DNA of 64,000 bases from Fratercula arctica (GCA_947846985.1 CANTUZ010000011.1:28701589-28765588), one strand, 5' to 3'; positions 26,067-39,980 are shown, counted from the stretch's first letter. Made by a program: numbers and translations. The notes: generated by a model not told the origin, from the sequence alone.

Positions 26067-29000
26067 TAAACTTTGAACGTCTGGAGAGTATCACTGCTGC
26101 AGGAGGTGTGAAGGAGCAAACCTCTGTGTTTCCACTGACAGTGGGGCTGCTCTGGCCCCTGCCCTGTGCCTTTTGGTGTGTGTGAACAGTGGCATTGCTG
26201 GGGACCGATCCTGTGGAGGAACTGCTGGCTCAGGTGAATGGCAAATTTCTGCACCAGATGACTAGCTGTTATAATAAAGTTGTAGGGTGGCTTTTAAGAG
26301 CTGCAGGAGTGAAGCAGTCGCTCAGGCAGTGTGTGCCCCATGTGCAGGGTGCTGTGCCTGGTGGTGAGAGCCCTTGCTGGGGCTGTACCCTGTCTTCCCC
26401 CCAGCCATGCTGCCCCCTGGGACAGGCAGCTGGCATCCATGGGTGCCAATTATGCCATTCCTGCTCTGGGAAAGGTTTTGCTCTGTTTCCAGAGATACTT
26501 CAGGGTGGTCTTTTTTATCCTGTATTTCTCTGTCTGTTTGTATATTGTGCTGGTCATCGTGGTGGGTACGTGTGTGGGGAGGGTTGAAACTGGTGTAAGT
26601 CCTGTCTGGCAGCTACCATCATCATTGTGGTCACTTGGATTCAAAATACAATTATTAAGGCATGGTTGGCAAATCCCTGGGGGGCTGCCCAGGCAGTGTG
26701 TCGGGCAGTTCCCCCAGGCTTGAGTTTTACATGTGGGGGTCCCTAAAACTGTAGGCAATGTGTGCTGCAGCCCACCAAGGAGAACAGCCAGAGAAAGATT
26801 ATCTCAGCAGCGTTGGGTGGTTTTAGTGCTAGAGCTGCCTTCTCTGAAGAGCAGGTGTGTAGATGCAGGAGGGGCGTCACAGCAAAATTCACCCGGGAGG
26901 TGAATTGGATGGATTCCCCACATTAGAGCGGGCTTGAAACAGGCGCCGGTGCCCTGGGCTGTTGAAAGACCGGTCCTGCAGCAGCAAAGTGCTGCTGCTT
27001 TGAGGAGCTGCTCGTGGGGGATACCTGGAGGTGCAGGGGGAAGGATTGGGTAAGCAGGGTTAGAAGAGCTTAGTCAGGATGTTTGTTTAAAGGATCTGCT
27101 GCAGCCTGACTCCTGTAATTAGGTAACAAGTATATTTCTGTTCCTTGGAAACACTTCATTCAGTAATCTAATGGAGGGAAGGATTATGCAGAGATGAACT
27201 TAAAAGATGTTAAGCAAGGTTGGGTTTGCATCTAGAATGAAGTAAGGCATGCAGCAGTTGTAGGTGCTGGAAAGGGGGGGCACCAGAAACATCAGGGAGC
27301 TGTGCTGCAGTCCAATCTGTACACCAGCGCCTTGGCAATACATACCTGGTTTTATCTGCAGAGAGTTTGCTATTTGCAGGCTCAAACAAGGAGGAGGTTG
27401 TTCTGTGTGACTGTAAAAAATTTGGAAAAATTTACCCCTTTAGGATGCATGAGACTTTTGTAAGGGAAAACTGATGCTCTGTCTTTACTGTAGTATCCCA
27501 ACAAAGGGACTGGATAAAAGGCAGGGTGATGAAATCCATATGTGGCAGTGGAAAGCGAGGATTAAGCAAAGGCAGAACTACAGGTATGAGTTGATAAAGG
27601 CTTCTCCTAATAAAGCAGTCCAATAGCATGCCAGAGCTGTGCTCACATGGAGATGCTTTAAGATACTTTAAATCCTGAATATTGCATTATCCAAGCTGAG
27701 TGCTCTGGACTCTGTAGGCAAGCCAGAAGCTTCTTTTGGGGGGGGCTGACTTTACATGCATCCTTTAGGGACGCACAGTGAAGTGGATGGATCTCTCCCC
27801 GAATAGCAACAGTTCCCTACTAGAAGGTGGTGGTAGCTGAAATACAGCAAAGCACAAACACTAACAGGGCTGTGATGATGAAGAATGAGATGTCTAATAC
27901 CTCGATTTCTCCCTAGGAACTCATTTGGTTGGGGGAAATGAGGAAAGGTGACCTGAGGTCTGAGCTTCTTGAGCAGAGCTGAGGCCTGAGCGTGTTTCCA
28001 GGGGGAGTCCTGCAGCCATGAGCAGGCTGGGTCCTCTGCTCGCTGGTGCCGAATGCAGCTGGGCTGGTACCAGATCAGTCTTTCCCTCGGCACAGAACCA
28101 CGGCAGCTGGTTACTGTATGCTTCAGTGCCTTCGTATGGCACATCCCATGTGCAACAAAACAGCTACTGAAACCTGCAACCGTGGGAATTGAAATATTTA
28201 AGGCATAAGAAAGGTGTGACGGGTTGTATTTCTAGGTCAGACGAAACTTTCGTGAAATATTCATGGATCCTCTCCTTTCCTTCCGTGGGAAGTTAGGAGA
28301 TGAGGGCTGGTCATTTACTGGTTGTCTCAACTCCTTAGAGCCTGAGTGATAGGTGAGGCTGGAGGGGAGAGAAGTGGAAACAAGATCCCTCATTTCTGAC
28401 TCCGAACAGTAAAACTAGGGCTGTAGAAGAGGTGCGTATATGTAAAACAAAATCTGGGAGAAGGAAGAGCTTGTTTCATTACAATTTTGTCACTGAAGTT
28501 CTAACCTTTGTTCTTATTTTCGTCATCAAATGGTTTTGAAAATGGTTAGGTGAAAGTCTTAAATCCTATGAAACCACTTTCTTTTTTTTTTCCCCCTCCC
28601 CCTTTCTTTCCAAGCTGGGGCAGGAGCAAACACATGACTTAAAACACCTCCTGTGCGGAGCTGGCCTTCAGTGTAGACAGCAACAGGCTGAACCAGTTTG
28701 CTTGTTGCTTTGTCTCCTGACAGGCGCTCTCTTGTCCCGGGCGCCCTGGGAGGTGCTTGGTCTCTTCTCTCACTGCTGCAGGAATTCCCCTGCCTCCAGC
28801 CACCAGCTCGGGCGCTGCGGTGTGTGGCCAGCAGCCTTCGACTGGTGGCAGCCCACGGAGAAGGCTTTGCAGAAGACCCAAGCTGAGCTTGGGGGACTGG
28901 ATACAGAGTTAAGGAGAGGTTTTTATGGCGTGCGGCAGAGGGTGAGGTGGGCAAGCAGCTTTCGGCTCCAGAAGGTACCTGTCTCCTGAGTCTCAGGTGA

Positions 29001-31318
29001 GAGAAACTTGTTTTGAGTTGTGAAGTTTGAGTTGCTTGAGCCTAGGAGAGTGTTATTGCCTTTTGAGTTGGGGGTGTGTGTTCCTGTGGTTGGTGGAGAT
29101 GCTCCTGGGAGCTTGGATCAGAAGTGACTGAGCACAAAGGCTATGCGAAAGCTTCTCCCAAGCTCACTTTGTGTGGGTGCTGCCAGCAGCAGACCCGCTT
29201 CTGGTGCAGTTCCTGATGCACGCCTGGCTGGTGGGTCAGGCATTCATTTGGACACAATGCCTAGCATGGATTTTGAGGGGATGGAGGCTTGACCATGTGG
29301 GGATGCTCTCCTGCATTGGGCTGGGTGCTGGAACCTGTATGGAGAACCTCACAGCCTGAAAGCATTGGCAGCTGCAGCAGCAGACAGCACTGCCCCAGGC
29401 CATGGTGGGCTTTGCTGGCCTTGCTCTGAGCTGCTATGCAGGCAGAAAAGCAGGAATTTGAGGCAAATCACAGGTTTGGGTTTTGCTCCTTCGCTTGCCA
29501 GGTATGTCCTTTAGCAATAGCTCTGTACTCAGCTGAGGGAGCAGCAGGATGGTGCCAGCACCCACCAAAACCCCCTGGGGATGGTCACCTTCATGCCTGC
29601 TCTGTACTGAGCTCCCTGGTGCTTTGGTTACTGTGTGAGGTCTGCTCGAGATGGATAGATGCAAGAAGTTGGAAGCTCCCTGATTAACGGCTGAGGCATT
29701 CATGTGTGCTTGTGTACAAGTCCCTTAAATTTCAATTTAAAGATGTGTAAATGTTGGCTGCTTTTCTCTTTCCCCTTCATCTGTCATAATGGAAAAGCTT
29801 GCAGCAACCATCAGAATATTTAGAAATGAAATTGCTGATATAAATGTGCTCTGGCATAAGGCACAAGCAGCTGGAAAATGTGCTTTCTCCTGCAGTATTT
29901 TAAGAATGGGTAGCATCATCAAGGGCTATTCATTCGAGCTGGCACTGTGAGCCTATCTTGTATGTCAGAAAATGAATGATCTGTCCCTACCCTTCAGTGG
30001 GGTATATCCCAAATGGGGTATATCTGAGATGTGCAGTCAGCAGGTGACAGATCCCTTTCTTTGGTGACAGACATTCTGCCCGTCAGCTCAGCTGTACCTC
30101 GAAAGGGATATGGGAGTAAATCCCTGCTATGGTAGCTGGCAGCAAGCATATTGAGGAACAGATGGTGCTGTGCTACAATTTTACCTGCTGTAAGGCCAAT
30201 GCATAATTTAGCAATACAGAAACATGAATTGTATTCCAGTGGCTGCTGCTTTTTTGTGGGGTTTCTTTATTTGATTTCACAGTCAGCAGGAGAAAGTGGT
30301 AAAGGATATTATATGTAACTTTTTTTCTTACTCCCAAAGGATTTGGAAATGTAGCATCCACAAGACTTGTTTTTGAGTCCCTGAATTTATTTTCCCCTTG
30401 CCATTTCTGCGCGAGTCCTAGGAATGAGTTGTGTGCTGTGATGTGTGTGCTGAGGGAGCTCGCTGTCTCTGTAGGGAAGGGGCAGATGCCCCCATATCCT
30501 GCCAAGGACAGTTAATGCTACAGGTGGGCAGGGATGGAAAGAACAGGGCTGTGTAAGGGAGGGACAGTCCACGCTGTGTTCCTGCCTCAGAGCTGTGCCC
30601 CTAATGAGAGATGTTATTCTCTCTATAGGCAGCCTATGGTATGTTGGAGCCCCTTTCAGCCTGCAGCTGTGCTTTCTCTACTCATCAAGACCCTAATCCT
30701 GGAGTTTTTCCCACCCTAAAACTACTGCCTGTCTCCTGGCAGTTCCTCCAATCCCTTCCTTCCTCCCCTGCCCCCCCACCCCGTGGCCCGAATATCCTTG
30801 TTTGCCTCCCTGAAGGATGAAAACTATGTTTATGATGTAGGGGGCAAGAAGCGTACAGTAACTTCAGCTTTGGGGATGCTGAAGATGGGACAGGACCTGG
30901 TGAGCCACCCAATATCCTGTAGTCTGTGGTGTCTCACACTGAGGGGCAGGTGCATGTGAGGAGAAGGAAGTTTGGCCCCTCTGTTCCTTGTGTGGTATTT
31001 CAAAACTTGAGAAACAGGTATATGGGACAGGAGGTAATGCAATGGGGGTGTAGCAGGGCCAGGTCAGCAGTAGCTGGGAGTCCTCCTTCCTCCTCCTGAT
31101 GTGCTACTGGAGGAAGAGGAGGACTGGGTGCTCTGGTTTCCCTGGGCTTGATGTCCTCTGTTCCCTTCCCTTCCAACCACATGTGCAGGATGGGAGCAGG
31201 GCTCCTGGGAAGAGTCCTCCAGGAGCAGCTGGGCAGGATGGCGTGACCTGCTGAAAAAGGCAAGCAAAGGGCTTTTTGTGCTACAGTTTTGCCCATTAAC
31301 CTGAATGAGAATAGCAGC

Positions 31319-31341
31319 TTTTTTTTTTTTTAAAAAAAAAA
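31319..31341. repeat. T13/A10 homopolymer palindrome
   Basis: Thirteen T are followed directly by ten A, giving a self-complementary AT hairpin. Such tracts are slippage-prone and can exclude nucleosomes. No flanking element was identified. Confidence 0.8.
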
Positions 31342-31469
31342 GGCAATTTGATCCTCTGACCACAGAAAGGGCCTAATATGAGCACTCCAGCTCTGTTTCC
31401 AAGCATCCTCTTCCTGCTCCAAATGGCTTCCCTTCCCTGGCTAAGCTCTCATGTCTCCTCCAAGGAGGA

Positions 31470-31585
31470 TGGGATGATTATAATTTTGCAGTCTTGGCAG
31501 ATGAGGAATCGCGCCCATGAAAACAAATACCGGTTAATTAGGACCATGAAATGCTGATTGAATCACAGCTCTGATAATGGCGAGG
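31470..31585. promoter_or_regulatory. Candidate conserved regulatory block
   Basis: The segment is non-repetitive, with 'gatgattataattttgca', TTAATTAG at 31534-31541 (homeodomain core), 'aaacaaatac' (SOX/FOX-like) and 'atgctgattgaatcac'. It resembles enhancer cores between developmental genes. Conservation has not been tested. Confidence 0.28.
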
Positions 31586-33191
31586 GCAGTTTGCAAGCCT
31601 ACTTTATATCCCAAAAGGGAAAAAAAAAAAGAGAATTTTTCTTTTAGGAAGCCATTTCAGCCACTCCTATCCATCTATTTAAAAGTTTCTCTGCCAACAG
31701 GTACTGCTCAGTTACTGCGTTGTTTCCATTTGAAGTATGAGGGGGAGACTGAAGTTATTGCCTAGGATAATTGTTAACAAATGCTGAATTCTCATTTGTG
31801 CCCATTATAGCACGAGTAACTTTTCTTAAACTTACAAATGGTCTCTGATTGACCCCCATTGGGGAATTTATGTTGTTGCAGGACAGCCAGAAGAGAGATG
31901 AGGAAACTGTGGGGAGCCTGGCTGGGGTAAATCCCTGCTCCCAGTGTGTCTGCTTGGCTTCCCTGCACTGCCAAGGCGACTAGGGAAAAGTTTAAAGGGG
32001 TTAAACAGAACAAAATGCTGGATCCAAACTATATTGCAAAGCTTTTTTTTTTTTTTGGCTGAAGATGAGTTTTAACAGTCTGTGCTATCAAGAGCCCTTT
32101 GGTAAAGTCTACTCTCCCTTTATGCCATCACCTCTCCCCTCTTATTCTCCCTAGTAAGCTACAAACCAAGTTCTGGGGTAACCCACCCATCTGCACCCAT
32201 GTCCTCAGCCTCTGCCTATACCAAGAGAAGGGGCTGCACGGCTTTACCTGTGGGATCTGGCCGCAGCTATGGTGGCAAGTGGGGACCTGGGATGGGTGAG
32301 ACCCTGGTGCTGTGCCACACTCGTGTCTGGTGGGGGGCTGTGAGAAGGGGGTGAGATGTGGGGAAACCTCACCTGGCTCTGTATCCTGCACCCTGCTTTC
32401 TGCAGGGGTGAGGTCCTGCTTTCCTCCTGCTTTGAACAGGCTGACTTGGCAGCTGGGGCCACAGCCACCCTGTCCATCCCTCCATCCCTTCCACATTTCC
32501 CTCCCTGCTTCCTTTTTCATTGTTTGTGTTTTTTCTGATGTTTCCTGATGTCACCGCTCCCACCCCAGGGGCATCTGATACAGCTGCTGCTGGCATCAGG
32601 CCTTTCTCTTCATGCTTTTTTTTAAAAAGGGAAGGAAAATTGGACCAGGACTCCTTGCTCTTGTTCTTGGAGGGGCTTTGCTCAGCTTGAATGCATAAAA
32701 TATGTGTTGTCTTAACTTGGCCCATCTTTCTTGGCAAGAGGAACTTTCAATTTCTGTAGTGTCACTGCAGATTTCTTCAAATACTGAAAACTTCAGGCCA
32801 AAAAAAAAAGGTGGCAACTGGGGGAGAACTGACCTGTGTGGTGGCTCCAGAAGGCACTTCATGAAGTACAGATCAGAGGTATGGTTCAGACTTTTGGTGC
32901 AGAGACAGATCTTGTGGGCCCCAGCTACGTGGGTGATTGACTCATGACCCATCTGTGTTCCTGTATTCCCGGGGATGGGTAGAAAAAAATACCCATTTCA
33001 AAATACATATATGTTTTTAAATATAAATAATTTTGGATAGCTTGAGTAGCTTATGATTGCAGAATGCCTCCTGAGCCCAAGGAGAGGAGAATCAAGCAAT
33101 GTCAGAAGGAGCTGCGGGAAGTGGTGAAGAGTCCCTGCTGGTGGTCGGCGTGTTGGTGGGGCAGCACGTGGAGCTCTCATGGCATGCCTGG

Positions 33192-33264
33192 CCCTGCTGC
33201 AAGCCTATTGAGCGCAGTTTGAGTCTTTCCGTTGATTTCAATGGGCTTTGGATCAAGCCCATGC
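33192..33264. repeat. Remnant of ancient palindromic 'ttcaatgggctttggatca' repeat
   Basis: The words 'ccctgctgcaagcctattga' and 'ttgatttcaatgggctttgg' followed by 'atcaagccc' match both arms of a palindromic interspersed repeat common in reptile and bird DNA. The left arm 'cctattgagcgca' mirrors the right arm 'ttgatttcaatggg' imperfectly. It is probably a fossil non-autonomous DNA element. Confidence 0.5.
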
Positions 33265-34559
33265 CATGCTGTTTGTTTATTTTGGAAACCTTTTGAGCAT
33301 AAAAGCACCCTTTCAGTGGCTGCTCTTTCTCCTTCTCCTTCGGTTCAGTTGCTCCTTGTGCCCTGTGGCCCCACGCTGTTGGATGCACTCCTATTTTCTG
33401 AAGGGCCAGCAGCTCATGTGCTTTGGAAAGCTTGATTTTAGTCTTATAGCAATGTTTAGTGTCCTGTATAAGCATCGTGGCCCCTCTGTGGGGAAATGCT
33501 ATGAGCTGCTTGACTTCTTTCCTCTTCCATGGTCAAACACTTGGCACTGAGACTCACCTTCAAGAAATAACACGCTAATGCCAGAGCTCATCTGCTCTAA
33601 CAACAAACCATACTGATTTACCTCCTTTCAAATTCTAGATGGTTATTCCCCATTTATTTGCTCAGAGCTGACAAATGTGCACTGTACAGGTACTTTGTTA
33701 GTAAAATGAGGCACTAATTGCTGTAGCAAGAGATGATACACTGTGAAATGTTTTTTTGCTTCCTAGCTCAGGAAGCATAGCGCAGCAGACCTGCATTCTC
33801 AGACAACATCACTCCACAGTACTGAGAGTGTTGGCAACTTATTATATAGATTTACAGTACCAATTCTTTTTTGCCTCTTCTATTTACTGCTGCTGTCTCT
33901 TTCCACTGGTTTGCGATTTTCCCTCTGCGAAAACTGGCTGGGAAAATGCGCTGCTCTGCCTTGAAAGGCTCTGAACTGAACTCATCCATGGCAGGCAGAA
34001 AAAGACTCGTTGACTTAAGGTTGTGCTGGATCAAGCCCTAAATAAAAATGGCAGCAGGACCATTCTCTTGAGCACGCCAGAGCAGTGGGGCTGGATGCTG
34101 GTGGTCTGGTCTGGGGGAGATGAGGTGAGTCCTGTGGCCCTGGGAGAGCATCAGCAGCCTGTGCCGTGCTCCTGCCCTCATCCCTGCTGACCTCTGCCAA
34201 CCAGCACAGAGGACACGGGGCACAGTTACTTTAAATGTGCATTTTGATGAAAAGCTTGTATCATTATTGGTACTCTGGTGTGCTGCATACCGAACGGACA
34301 CACAGAAATGAATCCTGCTCTGCTGGGTTTATGGTCTGAAACTGAGGGTAGGGAGAAGAAGCACAAAGGCATCCAGGATGGTCTTTTGGCTCACGTTTGA
34401 TAGGATGCAGTGCTCTAAACTGTCATCTGAGCATGTATATAGGGAAGGACAAGTCCTTTCCTGGGCTAGGCGTGACCCATAAAGTCTAATCAAGGGCAGA
34501 GCGTTGCCCTGAGTCATGATTTTTCTGGAGGCTACAGCATCCCGGGTTACTCATCCTGA

Positions 34560-34900
34560 GAGAATGAATGCACTGAGGATATAATTATAATAGTTAGACA
34601 TCGTTTATTCTCACTCTTTAAAAGATTCTTGTCAGGAGACTGATAGGTTTGGGTTGTTATTTTTGTCTTCGTGACCATATATATCATGTGAAATGATGAA
34701 ACTTTACTAGCTCATTTATGCTTTCTCTTACAGCGTTGTAGATCTCTACCCTGTATTTATGTTATGTAGTAATTCTACCCCATTTGCCATAGATTAACGA
34801 GGCTATAAAATAATCATAAAGCTGGGGCAGCCCTGGATTTTCACACTCCTCACGTATTTATATCTACCATGAAATACTTCATCTAAATGTAATTACCTGA
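34560..34900. promoter_or_regulatory. Candidate conserved regulatory block
   Basis: About 340 bp of AT-rich, repeat-free sequence has many TAAT/ATTA and TTTAT words: 'gatataattataatagtt', 'ccatatatatcatgtgaaat', 'gattaacgaggctataaaat' and 'atgtaattacctgactt'. It contrasts with the GC-richer sequence on both sides. The call rests on texture only. Confidence 0.28.
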
Positions 34901-36768
34901 CTTATTCAGGCTCCCTTTAATACTCCTTGCCAACTCAAAATGCAGGGGATGCTGCCCCATTTTTGGCTGGGACAGCAGCAGGGCGATGCCAGCATCCATC
35001 GTGGACCTTGGGGCCTGAGGGAAGCTGAGTGGGTTTGGTAGCTGTCAGGGATGCAGTGCCCATACGAGTGACCAAGAAACCTTCCCACTGCTGCTGGGGC
35101 TGTGGGAAGCACAGGACGGACCGGTGGGGCTGGATGTGTCACCCTGCCTGGAACTCCAGTCCCTTGGTCCTCCAGACTTTGAACCTGCCACTCCTGTGAT
35201 AAGACCCCAAAGCATTTCATGGCTCTAGTAAGACGATGGACAGGAAGAGTGACATCCACTAAAATACAAGCCAGAGGCACGTGGCGTTGCTCCAAGCTGC
35301 TGGGAAGCTGCTGCAGCCAGGTTGAGGTGGGAGGTGGAAGAGACTGTGCTGACCCACCTGAATATTTGGGCATGTGAGGTGGAAACTTTGTCAGAATTGG
35401 TGTGTCAGTTCACAGAAGCTATTATAACTTTGCCTCCAAAACTAGTGTTTTGTGCACTTTGTAACACTCCAGCCAGTTTGGTGGAGGTAGAGGCATGAGA
35501 CTGCTGAGAGTGCAGGTGTAGAGGAAAATGTGAGTTTGTCCCTTCCTATCATTTATTTTCTTGGCATGTGACAGCTCTGTACCTTCATTCTGCAGGGTTT
35601 CAGCCTCTCTTCTGTGGAGGCTCCTTGTCCCCTCTCAGGCTTGGGGACCATCTCCATGGGCTGGTGGTTGGGAGAGGAGGCATGGGCACAGTCTGCATGT
35701 GAGCGAGAGTGACCTGCTATGGGGCTGAGTAGGAGGAAGGCAAAATCAGCAGCTTGGAGAGAAATCGCTTTTTCTGCCGCAGGTTCCGAAGGCAGCCACA
35801 GCCTCTCCTCTGTGCTGTCACTTCCCATTGGTGCTCCCCAGAGAGATGGCCCAGAGACAGAGGTCGGGCGTGCCTCCCTCTCGCCAGGGCCTGGCCTGGC
35901 ATTGGGCTGGCATGGCATGAATCACTTCCTCCAGCAGTACTGTCACCACCCTGGTCACAGTGCGGCTCTGGGCGAAGCCCTCTCCGGGGAAGGAGGGAGG
36001 AGGAGGTGTGGTGGTGGTGTCACTTCCTCTGCAGCTCTGAGGATGCCCCAGGTTTCCACCCTGTGCTCGTTTGATCTCTCCTTTCTTCCAGATGTGACTT
36101 GGGAGTAGCACCAAGTGCAGGATGATTTCCCACGTCACCAGTGGTGACTCCTCTCCTGGTGAAGCTTTCCCCAAAAAGGAAGCCCTTCCCACAAAGCAGA
36201 GAAGAGGAGGGTGGTTCTCCAAGTTTCTGACCAATCCTGGAGTGGGGAAGGCAGCATCCCACAAATGTCCTGACCCACTGTGTACAGTGTCTCTGGGGCA
36301 GGTCTTCATGCCTGGAGAGCTGCAGACACTGGTGGTGGTGACTGAGTAGATGGCAACCTTCCTGTGGGAACCCAGCCTGCCATCACCCAGGCTGCTGAGA
36401 AGGGGCGTAAAGATGCAGTTTGTCTGAAAGCATTCACAGGCGCTATGTGTGTGATAGAAACAAATCCTCTTTCAGGTGGAAATAATTTTTTAAATGTTTT
36501 TTTCATCCTTCTTTACCCACAAGTCTGGGGATGGTTTCCCTTATCATGTATCTTTTCTGTGCAAACTGACTTTCTGGGGCCGTAGACTTCTACTGACTTA
36601 GAAATATGTATGCATAAAAATTTAAATACAGTTTGTATATGGGTATATGTTAAATAGTGACACACATTAGAAGTCGTGCTCACTGCTACCAAATTGTATA
36701 TAAGCTTCTTGAGCTACATCCTCACCTGATTATATGCGTATAGACGTGTGAGGTTTCACACACGGAAC

Positions 36769-36840
36769 TGGGCCAAATTACACCCCTGATGCACTGGCCA
36801 TAAGCTACCGGAGGAACTAGATCTGTGTTATTAAAACTGG
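36769..36840. repeat. Possible ancient 'gggccaaatta' palindromic repeat remnant
   Basis: The start 'ctgggccaaattacacccct' resembles one end of an old reptile/bird palindromic repeat whose arms read 'gggccaaattcatccct'. The expected second arm is not clear, so this could be a half element or chance. Confidence 0.3.
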
Positions 36841-37023
36841 GCGGCATGTTCTGATGGCATGGTAGCAAAAGATGATAAACCCTGACTTGTGAAACTGGAG
36901 CATATGCTACTTGTTTTGAACCTGACCTGATTTTGTAGTTCGAGGTATAGCAGGTAGGGAAGTTTGCTGTTCAAGGAATCAGACTGCAAGCTGCTTAATC
37001 ATTTATAAAGTTAAAAGGCAGTG

Positions 37024-37048
37024 GCACTTCATTTCTGATGTGAAGTGC
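37024..37048. repeat. Inverted repeat GCACTTCA/TGAAGTGC
   Basis: A perfect 8-bp inverted repeat with a 9-nt spacer. Each arm contains a CACTT/AAGTG core like that bound by NKX2-class homeodomain proteins, and a TAATTAG word follows at once. A paired regulatory site is possible but is inferred only from the motif. Confidence 0.45.
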
Positions 37049-38678
37049 TAATTAGTTTACTATGGGATACAGACTGCAGAAATTCATGTTTCTGGCACAG
37101 CAGCTCTTCGTCTTTAAAAGTGTGTTTATTTGTCATGGCATTATGTTTATATCATTAGTGTAGAGCAATATATGTACAATCCGAGCTCTCGGAGAGGAGG
37201 AAAAAAGGCAGTACCTCATTTAGAAGTATGTAAAACTGCTGTTGAAGGAGCTTATTAGAGACTGCCTCACCCAGAGAGGAGAGCAGTAGGTACCAAAGCC
37301 TCCCTCTGCAACTGGAGATCATTTTGTGTGTAGCTGTGGTTTTCAGCTACATCAATCACTTGACTTAGGTCAAGTTCAGTGGCCAAAAGCTGGGAATTCA
37401 AATTCCTGGTGTAGCACCTGGGGAGGGGTCCAAATACCTACATCAGATGCTGTTATTAGCCTTAAAAGAGGGTGACATGTTCCTTTCATGCAGATTTCAT
37501 TTGCTTTCTAAATTAAGGTTTGATAACGTGAATGGTGGTACATAAATCTTTGTGGAACTGTAGACTTAATTTCTGAGAGGTCCCCAAAACTCGTGACAAT
37601 AAAAGGATTAAAGTAGATTAATTAAGAATATCTTGTGGGTTTTTTTTCAATAATCTCAAAGAACGAAATTGGTTTGCAAACACCTCTTACCAGAAGTAGA
37701 ATCTTGCTTCAAAAGCTCTTGGTCAGGACAGGTTGGATTACAGACTTATCCTATGAACCAGTGCTGCTTATGTAGTGAGAGGTTACAACATCAGAGAGGG
37801 CACCCGATGACTATATTTCACTTTATCTTTGTTAAGTTGGTAATTAAGGGCCAGAGTGTAGCAAAAAAGATTTTTGAAAAGTCACTTCATCTTTATTTGG
37901 GGTTAATAGCATTAATGCTCACAGCTTGACAAGCTTGTTTCATGACAGGAATTTTAAAAAAAAGCGTTAGGGAGATGTGCAGCTTCAGCATTGTCTGAGA
38001 AAGGCCTAATTCCCAAGTAATCCTGTTCATGCTTATGAAAACTCCTGAAAATCAGCACCTTTGGGCACTTTTGGAAATGTATTTTTAAAAGCAGTGTCAT
38101 AATGCGCTGTTGGCTTGTAACTGGAGCAAAATGGGAAAGGTTTGATGAAAATCAAACATGTGGATTTGTGCAGAAAGGAGAACCATGACTGGATGTAGGT
38201 GGGTGAGATGGGACTGCAACTGGTTTTTGGTGGACAGTGTGGTACTACAGCGCTCTGGGTCCAAGCTTGGACCTCAGTGATGCTTATTCTTGCCCTGAGA
38301 CCATCCCAGGGTATCGGGGCTTGAGGGTTTGAACCCTGGGAGTTGAGGTAACAGCAGACTTAAAAATAGTGATGTGTGCTATGAAACAGAACTGCTTCTC
38401 ACCACCTTGTGAGGACTGTCTTGGTGGTTTTTTGGTCTTCACTGAACTTTACTGTTTGCTCAACAGAACATTATGAAAATTGCTTGCAATCATGTGTAGT
38501 CAATATATGAGGACAAATCATGGATTAAAGTGTGTTTTAATGCACCAGTTAGGGCATACATCTGCTAGCATGTATAATTAGGCATTTTGTGCACCTGCCC
38601 AATAACTCACCTTTTACTGTTGAAGGTTCAGAGACCAAAAATGATCAAAGCTTTAATTTTATTACTTGCCACTAGGGA

Positions 38679-38698
38679 GTGTGTGTGTGTGTGTGTGT
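38679..38698. repeat. (GT)10 microsatellite
   Basis: Ten uninterrupted GT units, the longest dinucleotide repeat in the window. It is likely polymorphic. Confidence 0.92.
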
Positions 38699-39980
38699 CC
38701 TTTTTCCTATGTGTCTAATCAAAAGTTGTATCTAGGGGCAATACTGCCTTGTAGATATAAGGGAAGGTTGATGCTCTTGTCCTGTGGTCTCACAGGTAGA
38801 TGAATTCTCTATTCATGTGAACTTCACATGAGCTACTTTGAAAAGAAAAGCAGCAATTCAGCTAAGCCTCATTCCATTCACTTTGGCACAGAAGATAACA
38901 TGCAAGAAAGCCTGAGAATCCACTTGGGATCATCTTTTCCTGTTATGTTGGTAGCGAACCTTTGTTCTCTTTTAATACTCATTCTGGAACTAAAATCAAT
39001 AATGCATGGAAAAGTATGAATCTGCCACAGATTGTCTATTGTCTTCTTTTAAAGTGATGTTCTCCTTAGATTCCTGTTGTAGAGGCTTATCCCTTACCAG
39101 CAATGAATGCCCTGTTGTTCATATGGCTGTATATCAAATAGATTTGCAGTTAGCTGTCTCTTGTGTTCCCTTGAAAGTGGTACATACACCTACAAAGACC
39201 TTTTCTGAGATATCTGTCTTCCCCCTCTTTCCTCACAGAATAGATATCTGGATGCCACAGCCTTTGGAAACCATCTGGATATCTTACTGGCATTCCCTTG
39301 CTGAATTTCGTGATCTCTGTTCTGACTCTAAGGAGTCCAGATATTATTTAGGTATTTCAAACTAACCCACTTGCAATCAGGTTCTGAAAGTGGAAGTCAA
39401 TAAAAGACTAAGGTTGATTTAAATGGGTAATTCATTACCTATTAAACACCAAAATTATTCTAAATAGCATTTAGCTTCTCTCTGTATCATAAACTCTTTG
39501 CTCTTTTTTGTTCTATGGGTGGTCAACAAATGCCCAAGGTTCAAGGGACCACGGTGTAACTACTGCCCTGTGTAACTGGGAAGGTGAATCCAGATGACAC
39601 TTATTACTACTTTTATCACCTGCTTTGTCTGCAAAAGAGATGACGAGATGTGTGAAGCTTTTATTCATGAGACTGGACTTGAAGTCCATGTACCCTAAGT
39701 AAAGGTGGGGAAAAGGTTCTTGCCTTGCTCTAGCCTACACATGGAGCTATAGCTTTACTGTAAGAGCATAAAGTCTACGCAAGGTAACAGAAATATTGAT
39801 GGGTAAAGTGGTTGGGAGGGGTGAGGAGGGGAGGGCCTGAGTATACATATGGCTCTGCCTTCTGAGATGGAGCCATCTGAGGCTATCGCTCAGGCACATG
39901 GTGACTTGTGAAGTGTAAAGAGTAACTGAACAAAACAGTAAGTTCTAATTTCAAGATACCATGGGTCATAGACCAACGTT

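Larger units (their letters stand above)
18613..31469. other. Long non-coding block with no supported gene
   Basis: No exon is supported over nearly 13 kb. Frames such as those at 21998-22513 (minus), 28559-28954 (minus) and 26331-26723 (plus) are open by chance in GC-rich patches and contain no known domain. Visible items are A-runs at 19519-19531, 22845-22857 and 23796-23807, a (GT)7 repeat at 26053-26066, a near-duplicate 10-mer 'ggggtatatc' around 30000-30025, and a T13/A10 palindrome at 31319-31341. No CR1 copy was recognised. Confidence 0.6.

Noticed and set aside
35818..36309. 163-codon minus-strand frame and overlapping plus-strand frames
   Set aside because: Several frames are open at once in a GC-rich stretch, which points to composition rather than coding.
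39243..39282. Imperfect palindrome GATATCTGGATG...CATCTGGATATC
   Set aside because: Ten of 12 positions pair, but it equally reflects a direct repeat of ATCTGGAT; no context supports a function.
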